A stretch of DNA of 64,000 bases from Klebsiella variicola (lineage in GTDB: Bacteria; Pseudomonadota; Gammaproteobacteria; Enterobacterales; Enterobacteriaceae), in NCBI RefSeq assembly GCF_000828055.2, contig NZ_CP010523.2, forward strand, positions 4,402,001-4,466,000, written 5' to 3'. A program made the translations under genes and the position numbers. Every line of letters begins with the position of its first letter. Within the stretch, counting starts at the first letter, position 1. This document shows, in pieces, positions 53,409 through 63,800 of the stretch. Under the pieces are notes generated by a model, which saw only the letters and a program-made list of their open reading frames with translations, had not been told where the DNA came from and searched no databases.

Positions 53409-54107
53409 TCAATGGCTACAGTCTTTACCGGGAATAAATTTGCCGGCCTGGTCCGTCATCAGCGTCTTCATCATTTCGCCGGTGTCCGGGTTCGCCTCGA
53501 GGGTAAAGTGCCCCTCCACCACCAGCAGCACCGGTCGTGAATCATTGCCGCGGGCAGCGGCATAATCCCGCTCAAGCTGGGCATTGTTCGCCACCGCGAC
53601 GCGTTTACCGGTCGCGCAATCGGTAAAGGTTGCCGCATCGGCCATATAGAAATACATGCCGCGCATCGCCATCGGGGTGGTCGGCAGGCTGGCCTTCACC
53701 GGCTCCAGGGTATAATTGAGAGGAGACTGAACGGGGCTCCCGTTGCGGTCAAGCATCTCCAGCTTGTCGCCCTTCGCGCGAAAATATGATTTCTCGCCTT
53801 TGCTGTCGGTCAGCACCAGTTTATCCGCTGTGCGAGCCCAGGTGCCATAAGAGGCAAAAGATGACGGTTCACGACGAGCGCCCTGGTAGTGCTCGTTCAT
53901 CACCCAGGTACCGTCTTTTTCCAGGAACAGCGAGGTGTCGATACCTTCACAATCCGCGCAAGGCAGCACCCCACGCCAGCTTTGCTGCATCGGTTTGAGC
54001 TCTTCCATCGCCGCTGGCTGTACGGTGTCAGTCTCGGCGCGATGGTTACAACCAAACAGCGCGAACAGCGAGCAGGCCGCTATCACGGAGAATACGATTT
54101 TCTTCAC
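53409..54107 (-). CDS. nlpE: Outer-membrane lipoprotein NlpE (CutF), Cpx activator
   Basis: A 232-residue lipoprotein from the GTG at 54105-54107 (reads MKKIVFS), chosen because of AAGGAA eight bases upstream and agreement with E. coli; an ATG seven codons earlier is possible. The lipobox Cys is C20. C50-x2-C53 (PCADC) and further cysteines in FTDCATG and the C-terminal KDCSH form redox-sensitive pairs. NlpE signals surface contact and lipoprotein transport defects to CpxA. It is convergent with yaeF; arfB lies upstream on the same strand. Confidence 0.94.
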   Translation of the reverse strand: MKKIVFSVIAACSLFALFGCNHRAETDTVQPAAMEELKPMQQSWRGVLPCADCEGIDTSLFLEKDGTWVMNEHYQGARREPSSFASYGTWARTADKLVLTDSKGEKSYFRAKGDKLEMLDRNGSPVQSPLNYTLEPVKASLPTTPMAMRGMYFYMADAATFTDCATGKRVAVANNAQLERDYAAARGNDSRPVLLVVEGHFTLEANPDTGEMMKTLMTDQAGKFIPGKDCSH

Positions 54108-54149
54108 TTTGCTTTCCTTATCATCCATTTCACCCGTTCGCCGACGTCT

Positions 54150-54563
54150 TCACTGGCGAACTTTCCCACGCAGCGCCTTGACTGAGGACTTCTGTGCCTT
54201 GGAAGCAAGGCGTCGCTCTTTGGATGCCCGAGTCGGTCGCGTCTCCCGGCGACTTTTTTGCACTGCGGTTAATTCTTTTATGAGGGCCACCAGCCGGGCA
54301 ATCGCCGCTTCGCGGTTCATCTCCTGGCTGCGGTATTCCTGAGCCTTAATGATAACCACACCGTCAGCAGAAATTAAGTGGTGCCTGGCGGCGAGCAGGC
54401 GCTCTTTGTAAAACTCCGGCAGGCTTGAAGCTTTAATATCAAAGCGCAGATGAATTGCCGTCGACGCTTTGTTCACATGCTGGCCCCCGGCCCCCTGGGC
54501 ACGAATACCTTCCAGCGTGACCTCGTTATCGGCAAGGGTCACGCTGCGGCTAATGGTAATCAT
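54150..54563 (-). CDS. arfB: Alternative ribosome-rescue factor ArfB (YaeJ)
   Basis: A 137-residue peptidyl-tRNA hydrolase that frees ribosomes stalled at message ends. The catalytic GGQ is at 26-28 ([10 protein letters not shown]) and the basic C-terminal tail (residues 100-137, rich in Lys and Arg) enters the empty mRNA channel. Its ATG overlaps the yaeQ stop by four bases. Confidence 0.95.
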   Translation of the reverse strand: MITISRSVTLADNEVTLEGIRAQGAGGQHVNKASTAIHLRFDIKASSLPEFYKERLLAARHHLISADGVVIIKAQEYRSQEMNREAAIARLVALIKELTAVQKSRRETRPTRASKERRLASKAQKSSVKALRGKVRQ

Positions 54564-55105
54564 GCCGGTGCTTGCCAGGCCGTCAAATGAATTTCCAGAT
54601 TATTCCGAGCATCGGATAACCAGATACTACCGTCCTGCAGAGTAGCCTGCAGTGTCATGGTACGGTCGGCAAAGGCGCTAAGCTGCGCCAGTTGCGCGTC
54701 ATCAAGATACCAGATGGTCAACTTCGGGTACGCCGCAAGCTTGTTCTGATTCTGCTGCCACCAGATTTCAGCGGCCCGGCTATTATAGGCAAACAGCGCT
54801 ACCGCCTGCGCCCGTGAGCAGGCTTTCTTAATCCGCCGCTCATCCGGCAGACCCAGTTCGATCCACAGATCGACCCCGAGATGATCGTTAAGCAGCCACA
54901 GCTCCGGCTCGTCGTCCGACGACAGGCCGCGGGTAAACTGCAGCCGTTCATCGGCATATTTGATCCACGCCAGCAGGCGCAGCATCATGCGCTCCTGGGT
55001 TTCCGAGGGGTGCTGCGCCAGCGTCAGGTTAGCATCCAGAAACTGGTTGCGATCCAGATCGGCTACATTTACCGCAGCTTTATATATTGTCGCTTTCAGC
55101 GCCAT
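54560..55105 (-). CDS. yaeQ: YaeQ family protein
   Basis: A 181-residue protein from the ATG at 55103-55105 ([10 protein letters not shown]), equal to E. coli YaeQ. Structural studies group the family with PD-(D/E)xK nuclease folds; [17 protein letters not shown] carries the acidic and lysine residues of that type. E. coli YaeQ was reported to compensate for loss of RfaH, but its role is not settled. It is coupled to arfB. Confidence 0.9.
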   Translation of the reverse strand: MALKATIYKAAVNVADLDRNQFLDANLTLAQHPSETQERMMLRLLAWIKYADERLQFTRGLSSDDEPELWLLNDHLGVDLWIELGLPDERRIKKACSRAQAVALFAYNSRAAEIWWQQNQNKLAAYPKLTIWYLDDAQLAQLSAFADRTMTLQATLQDGSIWLSDARNNLEIHLTAWQAPA

Positions 55106-55301
55106 GAATAAACTCCTGAAAAGAATGGCGGACATTGTAGCGAAACTGGCGGCAAAAGGCTGTCGTCAATCGCAGCAACCTGTTTCATCCTGCTGAAATT
55201 GCTTAAATGACTATGATATAGTTCCCTTGCTAAACAGAGTTTATCTTCGTAGGCTTAAACTTGCATCCCACGGTTGAGTCAGAACGCTGACAGGAGGGCA
55301 T

Positions 55302-55502
55302 GTGGACCACTATTGTGAGTTAATACGCAAGCGGTATGCGGAAATAGCCAGCGGAGACTTAGGGTATATCCCGGATGCGCTGGGTTGCGTGTTGAAAGTA
55401 TTGAATGAGATTGCGGCGGATGAGGCCCTTTCGGAGTCAGTCAGGGAAAAGGCCGCTTATGCGGCAGCAAACTTACTGGTGAGCGATTATGTCAATGAAT
55501 GA
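55302..55502 (+). CDS. yaeP: UPF0253 family protein YaeP
   Basis: A 66-residue helical protein, full length against E. coli YaeP, of unknown function. It starts with GTG at 55302 behind a perfect AGGAGG with only four bases between. It overlaps rof by 14 bases, so the two are translated from one message. It may affect rof expression; that is inference from the overlap. Confidence 0.9.
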   Translation: MDHYCELIRKRYAEIASGDLGYIPDALGCVLKVLNEIAADEALSESVREKAAYAAANLLVSDYVNE

Positions 55503-55749
55503 TACTTATCAACCCATTAACTGCGATGATTACGACAACCTGGAACTGGCTTGCCAGCATCACCTGGTGCTGACGCTGGCGCTGAAGGATGGCGAACAGC
55601 TGCAGGCAAAGGCCAGCGATCTAATCTCGCGTAAAAATATCGAGTATCTGGTGGTCGAACTCGCCGGCAACGTCCGCGAGCTGCGCCTGGATAAAATCGC
55701 CAGCTTCAGTCACCCGGAAATCGGCACCGTGGTGGTGAGCGAATCCTGA
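55489..55749 (+). CDS. rof: Rho termination inhibitor Rof
   Basis: An 86-residue acidic protein (YaeO) with an Sm-like fold that binds the Rho N-terminal domain and blocks RNA loading. The start [19 protein letters not shown] is the family signature. It overlaps yaeP and ends at a bidirectional terminator. Confidence 0.95.
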   Translation: MSMNDTYQPINCDDYDNLELACQHHLVLTLALKDGEQLQAKASDLISRKNIEYLVVELAGNVRELRLDKIASFSHPEIGTVVVSES

Positions 55750-55752
55750 ATC

Positions 55753-55776
55753 AAAACGGGCTTAACCGCCCGTTTT
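55753..55776. terminator. Bidirectional terminator between rof and tilS
   Basis: AAAACGGGC (55753-55761) pairs with GCCCGTTTT (55768-55776) over six bases. The loop contains the tilS stop codon (complement of 55762-55764), so the hairpin serves both convergent genes. Confidence 0.88.
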
Positions 55777-57063
55777 CCTCCATGACAGCCTGACCCCTTC
55801 CCCGTCCTTCACTTCACCTTCGGTGGTCACAAACAGATCGTCCGCTGCAGCGATCGGCGTTTCGCCGTAAAACAGCAGCGGCGTAGTGTCTCGTCGCCAG
55901 GGAGGAACGCCCAGCTCCTGCCAGATCTTCTTCAGCTTACGTCCGCCGTGGCGTCCGACGATATGCAGGTGGCCGCTGGCGCGAAAGCGGACAGTGACCG
56001 GCTCATCCGCAGACGGCGGGCGCAGCCTGCCGCCGGGCTGCAGCATCAGCTCGCCGAGACCGTCTGCCAGCCGCAGCGGCTGGCGCCAGTCGGGCCAGTG
56101 CTGGACACTTTCCGTCTGGCCGGGAAGATACTTCACCCAGTACAAACGCTGTTGAAAACGGCGGACGGTAAAATCCCCGAGCCGCAGACAAGGGCTGGCA
56201 TCTTCCCGCGCCAGCGCCACCTCATGCCAGAGGCGCTCTGGCACCTCCCGGGCCGGCATCGGCGCCTGATGCCCGGCGAGCCAGCGACGCAGCAGCGCCG
56301 CGCGACGGGGTGGGCTCATCGACGTCAGCGGCGTGATAGACAGCGAGCCATCTTCGGCCACCAGCGACGCCAGCTCCGCCGCCAGCATTTCGTCCAGCAG
56401 TTGTTCCTGCTCGGCGCACAGGCTGGCGCTGCGGGCAACGGCCTCGCTAAAGTGCGGCCAGCGCTCGCGCAGGACCGGGATCACCCGCAGGCGCAGAAAG
56501 TTGCGGTCATAGGTATCGTCCTGATTACTCTCATCTTCAATCCACGACAGCTGATGGGCGAGCGCCCACTGGCGTAGCGATTCGCGGGTTTCATTGAGGA
56601 GAGGACGCAGTAGTCGGCTGCCGGCAAAGGCAGAGGATGGTGCCATCGCCGACAGACCAGTAGGACCGCTGCCGCGTTTTAACGCCAGCAGCAGCGTTTC
56701 GCACTGGTCATCCTGGTGCTGGGCGGTCACTAACACCTCGCCGGCATTGAGCGTATCCTGAAAGGCCTGATAGCGCGCCGCGCGGGCATGGGCCTCCACG
56801 CCGAGACCACCCCTGGCTAACGTCACATGATGCACCACCAGCGGCACCTGCCACTGCTGGCAAATCTGCCGACAATGCGCCACCCAGTCGTCTGCATGGG
56901 CGCTCAGGCCGTGGTGAACATGCACCGCCCGCAGCGTCAGCGAGGGATCCTGTTCCCGCAGCAGCACCAGCTGGTGCAGGAGAACCGTCGAATCCAGACC
57001 GCCGCTGAAGGCCACCAGCAGCTGGCGATGGGGATGAAGCGTATGCGCAATATCAGCCGTCAT
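55762..57063 (-). CDS. tilS: tRNA(Ile)-lysidine synthase
   Basis: A 433-residue enzyme that converts C34 of tRNA-Ile(CAU) to lysidine so that it reads AUA. The N-type ATP-pyrophosphatase P-loop is SGGLDS (20-25), and the C-terminal domains end in the typical [18 protein letters not shown] segment. The start at 57061-57063 fits the E. coli start MTLTL better than the ATG four codons upstream (57075), but neither has a clear ribosome site. Confidence 0.94.
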   Translation of the reverse strand: MTADIAHTLHPHRQLLVAFSGGLDSTVLLHQLVLLREQDPSLTLRAVHVHHGLSAHADDWVAHCRQICQQWQVPLVVHHVTLARGGLGVEAHARAARYQAFQDTLNAGEVLVTAQHQDDQCETLLLALKRGSGPTGLSAMAPSSAFAGSRLLRPLLNETRESLRQWALAHQLSWIEDESNQDDTYDRNFLRLRVIPVLRERWPHFSEAVARSASLCAEQEQLLDEMLAAELASLVAEDGSLSITPLTSMSPPRRAALLRRWLAGHQAPMPAREVPERLWHEVALAREDASPCLRLGDFTVRRFQQRLYWVKYLPGQTESVQHWPDWRQPLRLADGLGELMLQPGGRLRPPSADEPVTVRFRASGHLHIVGRHGGRKLKKIWQELGVPPWRRDTTPLLFYGETPIAAADDLFVTTEGEVKDGEGVRLSWRKTGG

Positions 57064-57128
57064 ATCCACGAACATACCGAGAAGTGATGGCCCGGCAAGT
57101 TACCGGGCCAGGGTCGCGCTGGCAAGGT

Positions 57129-57518
57129 TTACTGCTGATATATTTCCAGCGGCAGGTCGTCCGGATCGCTAAAGAAGGTAAAGCGTTTGCCGGTAAAGGG
57201 ATCGACGCGAATCGCTTCGCACTCGACGCCATGCGCCGTCAGATGCGCTACCGCGGCGTCGATATCATCCACGCTAAAGGCCAGATGACGCAGCCCGCAG
57301 GCTTCGGGGCGGCTGGGGCGGGCCGGGGGAAACGGGAACGAGAACAGCTCAATCACGTACTCGCCATTGAGCGCCAGATCGCCCTTCCAGGAGTCGCGCT
57401 CGGCGCGATAGAACTCACTTTGCAGCGTAAACCCCAGAATATCGCAATAGAACGCTTTACTGCGGGCGTAGTCAGTCGCAATGATGGCAATATGGTGAAC
57501 CCGTTTCAAACCCAGCAT
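57129..57518 (-). CDS. yaeR: VOC-family metalloprotein YaeR (GloA2-like)
   Basis: A 129-residue vicinal-oxygen-chelate protein from the Met in MLGLKRVHHIAII. Likely metal ligands are in VHHIAII, LRHLAFSVDD and the C-terminal LPLEIYQ. It is related to glyoxalase I but its substrate is not known. It lies between ldcC and tilS on the same strand, as in E. coli. Confidence 0.9.
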   Translation of the reverse strand: MLGLKRVHHIAIIATDYARSKAFYCDILGFTLQSEFYRAERDSWKGDLALNGEYVIELFSFPFPPARPSRPEACGLRHLAFSVDDIDAAVAHLTAHGVECEAIRVDPFTGKRFTFFSDPDDLPLEIYQQ

Positions 57519-57564
57519 GGTCAAACTCCTTCTGTTAAGCCAGCCACGTTACTCGTGCGCGCCG

Positions 57565-59718
57565 TTAACGCGCAAGCCTTTCGTCATTTTTTAAGACTCG
57601 TACCCGATACACGCCGTCCTCATCGCGCTTCGCCCCGTGAATATCGGTCTCAAACCCCGGATAATGACGGCCGATAGAGCAGAGCATCAGCAGGAAATCG
57701 AGCACTGCCCGGCTCTCCTCCGTGATCATCTCTCCCGGCATCAGCAGCGGTACGCCCGGCGGATAAGGGAGGATCATGTTGGCCGAAATCCGGCCGACCA
57801 GGTTCTCCAGTTCAATGGTTTCCACCTCACCCTTAATCTGGCGCTGCCAGGCGTGATGCGGCGTCATTTTCATTTCCGGCAGGACGTCAAAGGCGCTGAG
57901 CATCAGCTGCGGCAGCTGGTGCTGACGGATCAAGCGGTGGATCCCCTGCGCCAGATCCTGGATCCGCATGTTGCGGTAGAAGTCGGGATCTTCCGCGTAC
58001 AGATCCGGCAACATATTTTTCACCCGCAGATTGAGATCGTAGGCGCGTTTGAACTCGGTCAGGCCGCGCAGCAGCCCCATCGCCCGGGTTTTATCAATAC
58101 CGATGCTGAACAGGAACAGCAGGTTATAGGGGCCCGTTTTTTCCACCACCACGCCCCGCTCGTCGAGGAACTTCGCCACCAGCGCCGCCGGGATCCCCTC
58201 TTCATCCATATTCCCCTGCTCGTCCATGCCCGGCGTCAGAATGGTGACCTTCACCGGATCGAGATACATATGATCCGCATCGGCATCTTTGAAACCGTGC
58301 CAGTCTTCGCCAGGCGCCACCGGCCAGCACTCGGCTTTATCCACCACTTCCGGCTGCCAGATATCAAAGAACCAGCCGTCCGACTCCTCGCGCAGTCGCT
58401 GCACCTCTTTGCGGAAATCCAGCGCCCGCTCAATGGAGCGCTGGATCAGGCGCTTACCGGAGTTACCGCGCAGCATCGCCGCCGCGGTCTCAATCGACGC
58501 GACGATGGGATAGCTCGGCGACGTCGAGGTATGCATCATAAAGGCTTCATTAAAGGTCTCTTCATCATAGTTGCCCTTAATGTGGATCAGCGAGGCCTGC
58601 GACAGCGCGGCCAGCATCTTATGCGTGGACTGCGTCTCGAAGATGACTTTTCCGGGGATCCGCTCACCGCTCATGCCGCTTTTCCCCTGATATATCGGAT
58701 GGAAATGGGTATAGGGCACCCAGGCGGAATCGAAATGGATCGACGGGACGTCGAGCGTCTCCTTAAGCCAGGTGGTGTTATAGAGCAGACCATCGTAGGT
58801 GGAGTTGGTGATCACCGCATGCACGGGCCACTGCGCCCCGCCCGTGTCGCGCACTTTCTGCTGAATGCTGTCGCGGGTAAATTCGCGTCGGGGGATACCG
58901 CCGAGGATCCCCAACGCGTTGCGGGTCGGCTTCAGCCACAGGGGAACCACATCGCTCATCATCAGCAGGTGGGCCAGTGATTTGTGACAGTTACGGTCAA
59001 TCAGCAGCGTGCTGCCGGCGGGCGCCGAGTACATACCAACAATTTTGTTGGACGTCGAGGTGCCATTGGTCACCATGTAGCTCTGTTCAGCGCCAAAGGC
59101 GCGGGCAATATACTCCTCCGCCTCCAGATGCGGGCCGGTATGATCCAGCAGGGAGCCCAGCTCGGTGACCGAAATCGAGACATCCGCCTTCAGCGTATTT
59201 CCGCCAAAGAAATCATAGAACAGGCAGCCCACCGGGCTTTTCTGATAGGCGCTACCGCCCATATGGCCCGGTGTACAAAAGGTATACTTCCCCTCCTGCA
59301 CATAGTTAAACAGCGCGCGGGTAAACGGCGGGGTGATATTGTCCAGGTACTCGCGGGTATACTGCCCAATGCGGGTGGCGATCTCTTCGGAGAGTCCCAG
59401 CGCATATTCGAAGAACCACAGCGTCATACGCAGATCCTGACTGCTGACGTCCATCGTCGAGTGGGCATTAATAAAGGCGTACAGGGGCAGATATTCATTG
59501 AGCTGATTGATATCGCTGCACAGATCGACGCTGTATTCATCCCAGTCGAAGATCACCCCGCAGATGCGCGGGTTGTGCTCAATAAACTGCAGCAGGTCGG
59601 CGCTGTTTTGCGGCCAGATGGTCTGGAAGCCCTGGCGCTGCAGCGCCGCTTCCAGTTCTTTGATCGGCTCGTCTTTGTGGTAGACGCCGTGAGGCCCCAT
59701 GATGGCGATAATATTCAC
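57565..59718 (-). CDS. ldcC: Lysine decarboxylase LdcC
   Basis: A 717-residue PLP-dependent decarboxylase from the GTG at 59716-59718 (reads MNIIAIMGP) with AGGAGG upstream; the frame runs further to 59778 but the extra 20 residues overlap the ribosome site. An N-terminal wing domain is followed by a fold type I core with the PLP lysine in QSTHKMLAAL (about 367). It makes cadaverine from lysine. The accA-ldcC-yaeR-tilS neighbourhood identifies it as the constitutive LdcC rather than CadA. Cadaverine feeds the gla-gab pathway at the left end. Confidence 0.95.
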   Translation of the reverse strand: MNIIAIMGPHGVYHKDEPIKELEAALQRQGFQTIWPQNSADLLQFIEHNPRICGVIFDWDEYSVDLCSDINQLNEYLPLYAFINAHSTMDVSSQDLRMTLWFFEYALGLSEEIATRIGQYTREYLDNITPPFTRALFNYVQEGKYTFCTPGHMGGSAYQKSPVGCLFYDFFGGNTLKADVSISVTELGSLLDHTGPHLEAEEYIARAFGAEQSYMVTNGTSTSNKIVGMYSAPAGSTLLIDRNCHKSLAHLLMMSDVVPLWLKPTRNALGILGGIPRREFTRDSIQQKVRDTGGAQWPVHAVITNSTYDGLLYNTTWLKETLDVPSIHFDSAWVPYTHFHPIYQGKSGMSGERIPGKVIFETQSTHKMLAALSQASLIHIKGNYDEETFNEAFMMHTSTSPSYPIVASIETAAAMLRGNSGKRLIQRSIERALDFRKEVQRLREESDGWFFDIWQPEVVDKAECWPVAPGEDWHGFKDADADHMYLDPVKVTILTPGMDEQGNMDEEGIPAALVAKFLDERGVVVEKTGPYNLLFLFSIGIDKTRAMGLLRGLTEFKRAYDLNLRVKNMLPDLYAEDPDFYRNMRIQDLAQGIHRLIRQHQLPQLMLSAFDVLPEMKMTPHHAWQRQIKGEVETIELENLVGRISANMILPYPPGVPLLMPGEMITEESRAVLDFLLMLCSIGRHYPGFETDIHGAKRDEDGVYRVRVLKNDERLAR

Positions 59719-59780
59719 GCTTTCCTCCTGGTATTCACCTAAGTCAAGCATCATAGCAATCCCCTGGGCGCATCGCACAC

Positions 59781-59808
59781 AAAAAAAGGGCCGGAAAATC
59801 CGGCCCTT
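59781..59808 (-). terminator. Intrinsic terminator of accA
   Basis: On the minus strand AAGGGCCGGA/TCCGGCCCTT (59786-59808) is a 10-bp perfect stem with a three-base loop, followed by seven U residues. Confidence 0.95.
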
Positions 59809-59831
59809 AGTGTTTTTCGCTAGCGGAAAAC

Positions 59832-60791
59832 TTAGGCGTAACCGTAGCTCATCAGACGCTGATAGCGGCGGTTCAGCAGCTCTTCTTCGCTGAGCAGATC
59901 GAGATCGGCCAGGTCTGCCAGCAGCTGCGCTTTCAGGCTCGCTGCCATTGCTTCCGGGTTGCGGTGCGCGCCGCCCAACGGTTCCTGAACGATAGAATCA
60001 ATCAGCTTCAGCTCTTTCAGACGCGGTGCGACGATACCCATCGCTTCCGCGGCCAGCGGTGCTTTATCCGCGCTTTTCCACAGAATGGACGCGCAGCCTT
60101 CCGGCGAAATCACCGAATAGGTGCTGTACTGCAGCATATTGACCTTGTCGCCCACGCCAATCGCCAGCGCGCCGCCGGAGCCGCCTTCGCCGATCACGGT
60201 GCAGATAACCGGCACGCTCAGACGCGACATCTCACGCAGGTTGCGGGCAATCGCTTCCGACTGGCCGCGCTCTTCCGCGCCGACGCCCGGGTAGGCGCCA
60301 GGGGTGTCGATGAAGGTGATGATCGGCATTTTAAACCGCTCGGCCATTTCCATCAGGCGCAGCGCTTTGCGGTAGCCTTCCGGGGCCGGCATACCAAAGT
60401 TGCGACGGATCTTCTCTTTGGTTTCGCGACCTTTCTGGTGGCCGATGATCATCACCGGACGACCATCAAGACGCGCGATACCGCCGACAATCGCTTTATC
60501 GTCAGCGTAGGCGCGGTCACCGGCCAGTTCGTCAAATTCGTCGAACGCCAGGCGGACATAATCCAGGGTATAAGGACGGCGCGGGTGGCGCGCCAGTTGC
60601 GCAACCTGCCATGCACCGAGATCGGCGAAGATTTTGCGCGTCAGCTCTACGCTTTTCTCGCGCAGACGATGCACTTCTTCGTCGATGTTAATATCCAGTT
60701 TCTCATCCTGACGGCTTACCGCAGTCAGGGAATCGATTTTCGCTTCCAGCTCTGCAATCGGCTGTTCAAAATCTAGGAAATTCAGACTCAT
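59832..60791 (-). CDS. accA: Acetyl-CoA carboxylase carboxyltransferase subunit alpha
   Basis: A 319-residue subunit that with AccD moves the carboxyl group from biotin to acetyl-CoA to form malonyl-CoA for fatty acid synthesis. Crotonase-fold features include [21 protein letters not shown] (about 163-170) and [15 protein letters not shown] (oxyanion glycines, about 203-217). It starts 12 bases after dnaE, as in E. coli. Confidence 0.97.
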   Translation of the reverse strand: MSLNFLDFEQPIAELEAKIDSLTAVSRQDEKLDINIDEEVHRLREKSVELTRKIFADLGAWQVAQLARHPRRPYTLDYVRLAFDEFDELAGDRAYADDKAIVGGIARLDGRPVMIIGHQKGRETKEKIRRNFGMPAPEGYRKALRLMEMAERFKMPIITFIDTPGAYPGVGAEERGQSEAIARNLREMSRLSVPVICTVIGEGGSGGALAIGVGDKVNMLQYSTYSVISPEGCASILWKSADKAPLAAEAMGIVAPRLKELKLIDSIVQEPLGGAHRNPEAMAASLKAQLLADLADLDLLSEEELLNRRYQRLMSYGYA

Positions 60792-60803
60792 AGTATTCCT
60801 GTA

Positions 60804-63800
60804 TTAGTCAAACTCCAGTTCCACCTGCTCCGAGCCGATAAGGCCACGCAGATCGTTAAGTAAACGATCGCTCGGAGAGACGCGCCATGTTGCGCCGAAA
60901 CGCAACCGCGCGCGTGCATCCGCCCTCTGATAGTAGAGGTGCACTGGAATGGTTCCCGAACGGTGGGGTTCCAGAGACTGACGGAGTCGGTTTAAAAGCT
61001 GGTCATCAATTTGCCTGTCCGTCAGCGAGATAGCAAGCCCGCGAGCATATTTTTCCCGGGCTTCGTCAATGTCCATGACTTCGCGGGCGGTCATTTTAAG
61101 CCCCCCGCTAAAGTCATCAAAGCTGACCTGTCCGCTGACGATAAGTATGCGGTCTTTTTCCAGCAACTGCTGATATTTATCCAGCGCGTCGGTGAACAAC
61201 ATCACCTCCAGACGCCCGGAACGGTCATCCAGGGTACAGATGCCGATACGATTGCCGCGCTTGGTGACCATTACCCGCGCCGCAATCACCAGCCCCGCCG
61301 CCGTGGTCACTTTACCACGATCGGTCGGATGCATGTCTTTGAGCCGCACGCCGCCGACGTAGCGCTCAATCTCTTTCAGGTACTGGTTAATCGGGTGCCC
61401 GGTCAGGTATAGCCCCAGGGTTTCCCTTTCACCATCCAGCACCACCTGCTCAGGCCATGGCTGGCAGCTGGCGTAGGACTGTTCTATTTGTTCAGGCTCT
61501 TCCGCCAGTACGCCGAACATATCGGCCTGGCCAATAGCCTCCGCTTTCGCGTGCTGGTCGGCGGCTTTCAACGCATCGCCCAGCGAGTTCATCAGCGCCG
61601 CGCGATGCGGACCGAGACGATCGAACGCCCCGGACATAATCAGTTTTTCCAGCACCCGGCGGTTGAGCTTTTTAATATCGGTCCGCGCGCAGAGGTCGAA
61701 CAGCTCGCGGAAATAACCGCCGTTGTTGCGCGCCTCAATGATCGCTTCGATCGGCCCTTCGCCAACGCCTTTGATGGCGCCGATGCCGTAGACAATCTCG
61801 CCGTCGTCGTTAACGTGGAAATGGTACAGGCCGGAGTTAATATCCGGGGGCAAAATTTTCAGCCCCATGCGCCAGCACTCGTCCACCAGGCCAACGACCT
61901 TCTCGGTGTTGTCCATATCGGCGGTCATTACCGCCGCCATAAACTCAGCCGGATAGTGCGCCTTAAGCCACAGCGTCTGGTAGGAGACCAGCGCGTAGGC
62001 GGCGGAGTGCGACTTGTTAAATCCGTAACCGGCGAATTTCTCCACCAGGTCGAAGATTTTCATCGCCAGTTCGCCGTCAACGCCGTTTTTCTTCGCCCCA
62101 TCTTCAAAGATAGAACGCTGCTTGGCCATCTCCTCCGGTTTTTTCTTACCCATCGCACGGCGCAGCATATCCGCGCCGCCGAGGGTATAACCGGAGAGCA
62201 CCTGGGCAATCTGCATGACCTGTTCCTGATACAGGATAATGCCGTAGGTCGGCTCCAGCACCGGTTTCAGGCTCTCATGCTGCCACTGCACGTCCGGGTA
62301 GGAAATCTCTTCGCGGCCGTGCTTACGGTCGATAAAGTTATCTACCATCCCCGACTGCAGCGGACCCGGGCGGAACAGGGCCACCAGCGCGATCATATCT
62401 TCGAAGCAGTCAGGCTGCAGACGCTTAATCAGATCTTTCATGCCGCGCGATTCAAGCTGGAAGACCGCGGTGGTTTCCGAGCGCTGCAGCATGTCAAAGC
62501 TTTTCTTGTCATCCAACGGGATAGCGGCGATATCCAACGGCCCTTCGCCGTTTTTCGCCCGCCGCTTGTTGATCATCTCCAGCGCCCAGTTAATGATAGT
62601 GAGCGTACGCAGACCGAGGAAGTCGAATTTTACCAGCCCGGCGTATTCCACGTCGTTTTTGTCAAACTGGGTAACCGGATGCAGCCCCTGCTCATCGCAA
62701 TACAGCGGCGCAAAGTCGGTAATTTTAGTGGGAGCGATAACCACCCCACCGGCGTGTTTACCGGCGTTTCGCGTCACCCCTTCCAGCTTACGCGCCATGT
62801 CGATCAGCGCTTTAACTTCTTCGTCCGCCTCATAGATTTCCGGCAGCTGCGGTTCGGCTTCAAACGCTTTCGCCAGCGTCATACCCGGATCGGGCGGCAC
62901 CAGCTTGGAGATACGGTCGACAAAGCCGTACGGGTGACCCAGCACGCGGCCCACATCGCGGATGACCGCTTTCGCCGCCATGGTGCCGAAGGTGATGATC
63001 TGCGATACCGCATCGCGGCCATACATGTCCGCCACGTGCTCAATAACCTGGTCGCGTTTCTCCATGCAGAAATCGACGTCGAAGTCGGGCATCGAGACAC
63101 GTTCCGGGTTAAGGAAACGTTCGAACAGCAGGTCGAATTCCAGCGGATCAAGATCGGTGATCTTCAGCGCGTAGGCCACCAGCGAGCCGGCGCCGGAACC
63201 GCGGCCCGGGCCAACCGGCACGCCGTTATCCTTCGACCACTGGATAAACTCCATGACGATCAGGAAGTAGCCCGGGAACCCCATCTGGTTGATAACCTGC
63301 AGTTCAATATCCAGACGCTGGTCATACTCCGGGCGCTTTTCAGCACGGACGGCAGGATCCGGGAAGAGAAATTCCAGCCGCTCTTCCAGACCCTCTTTCG
63401 ATTTCATGACCAGGAAATCTTCCGTGGTCATATCGCCGGTCGGGAACTGCGGCAGGAAATATTCGCCAAGCCGCACGGTGACGTTGCAGCGTTTGGCGAT
63501 CTCGACGCTGTTCTCCAGCGCTTCCGGGATATCGGCGAACAGCTCGCACATCTCCTCCTCACTGCGCATATATTGCTGCGGCGAGTAGTTGCGCGGCCGT
63601 TTCGGGTCGTCGAGCGTAAAGCCGTCGTGGATCGCGACGCGGATTTCATGGGCGTCGAAATCGCTGGTGTCGAGGAAGCGGACATCGTTGGTCGCCACCA
63701 CCGGCAGGCCGCGTGCTTCCGCCAGCGCCACGGCGGCGTGGAGATAGGCCTCTTCATCCTGACGACCGGTCCGGATCAGCTCAAGAAAATAACGGTCCGG

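Noticed and set aside
57637-58980. Plus-strand frame of 447 codons antisense to ldcC
   Set aside because: A shadow of ldcC with low-complexity His/Gln/Arg composition and no ribosome site.
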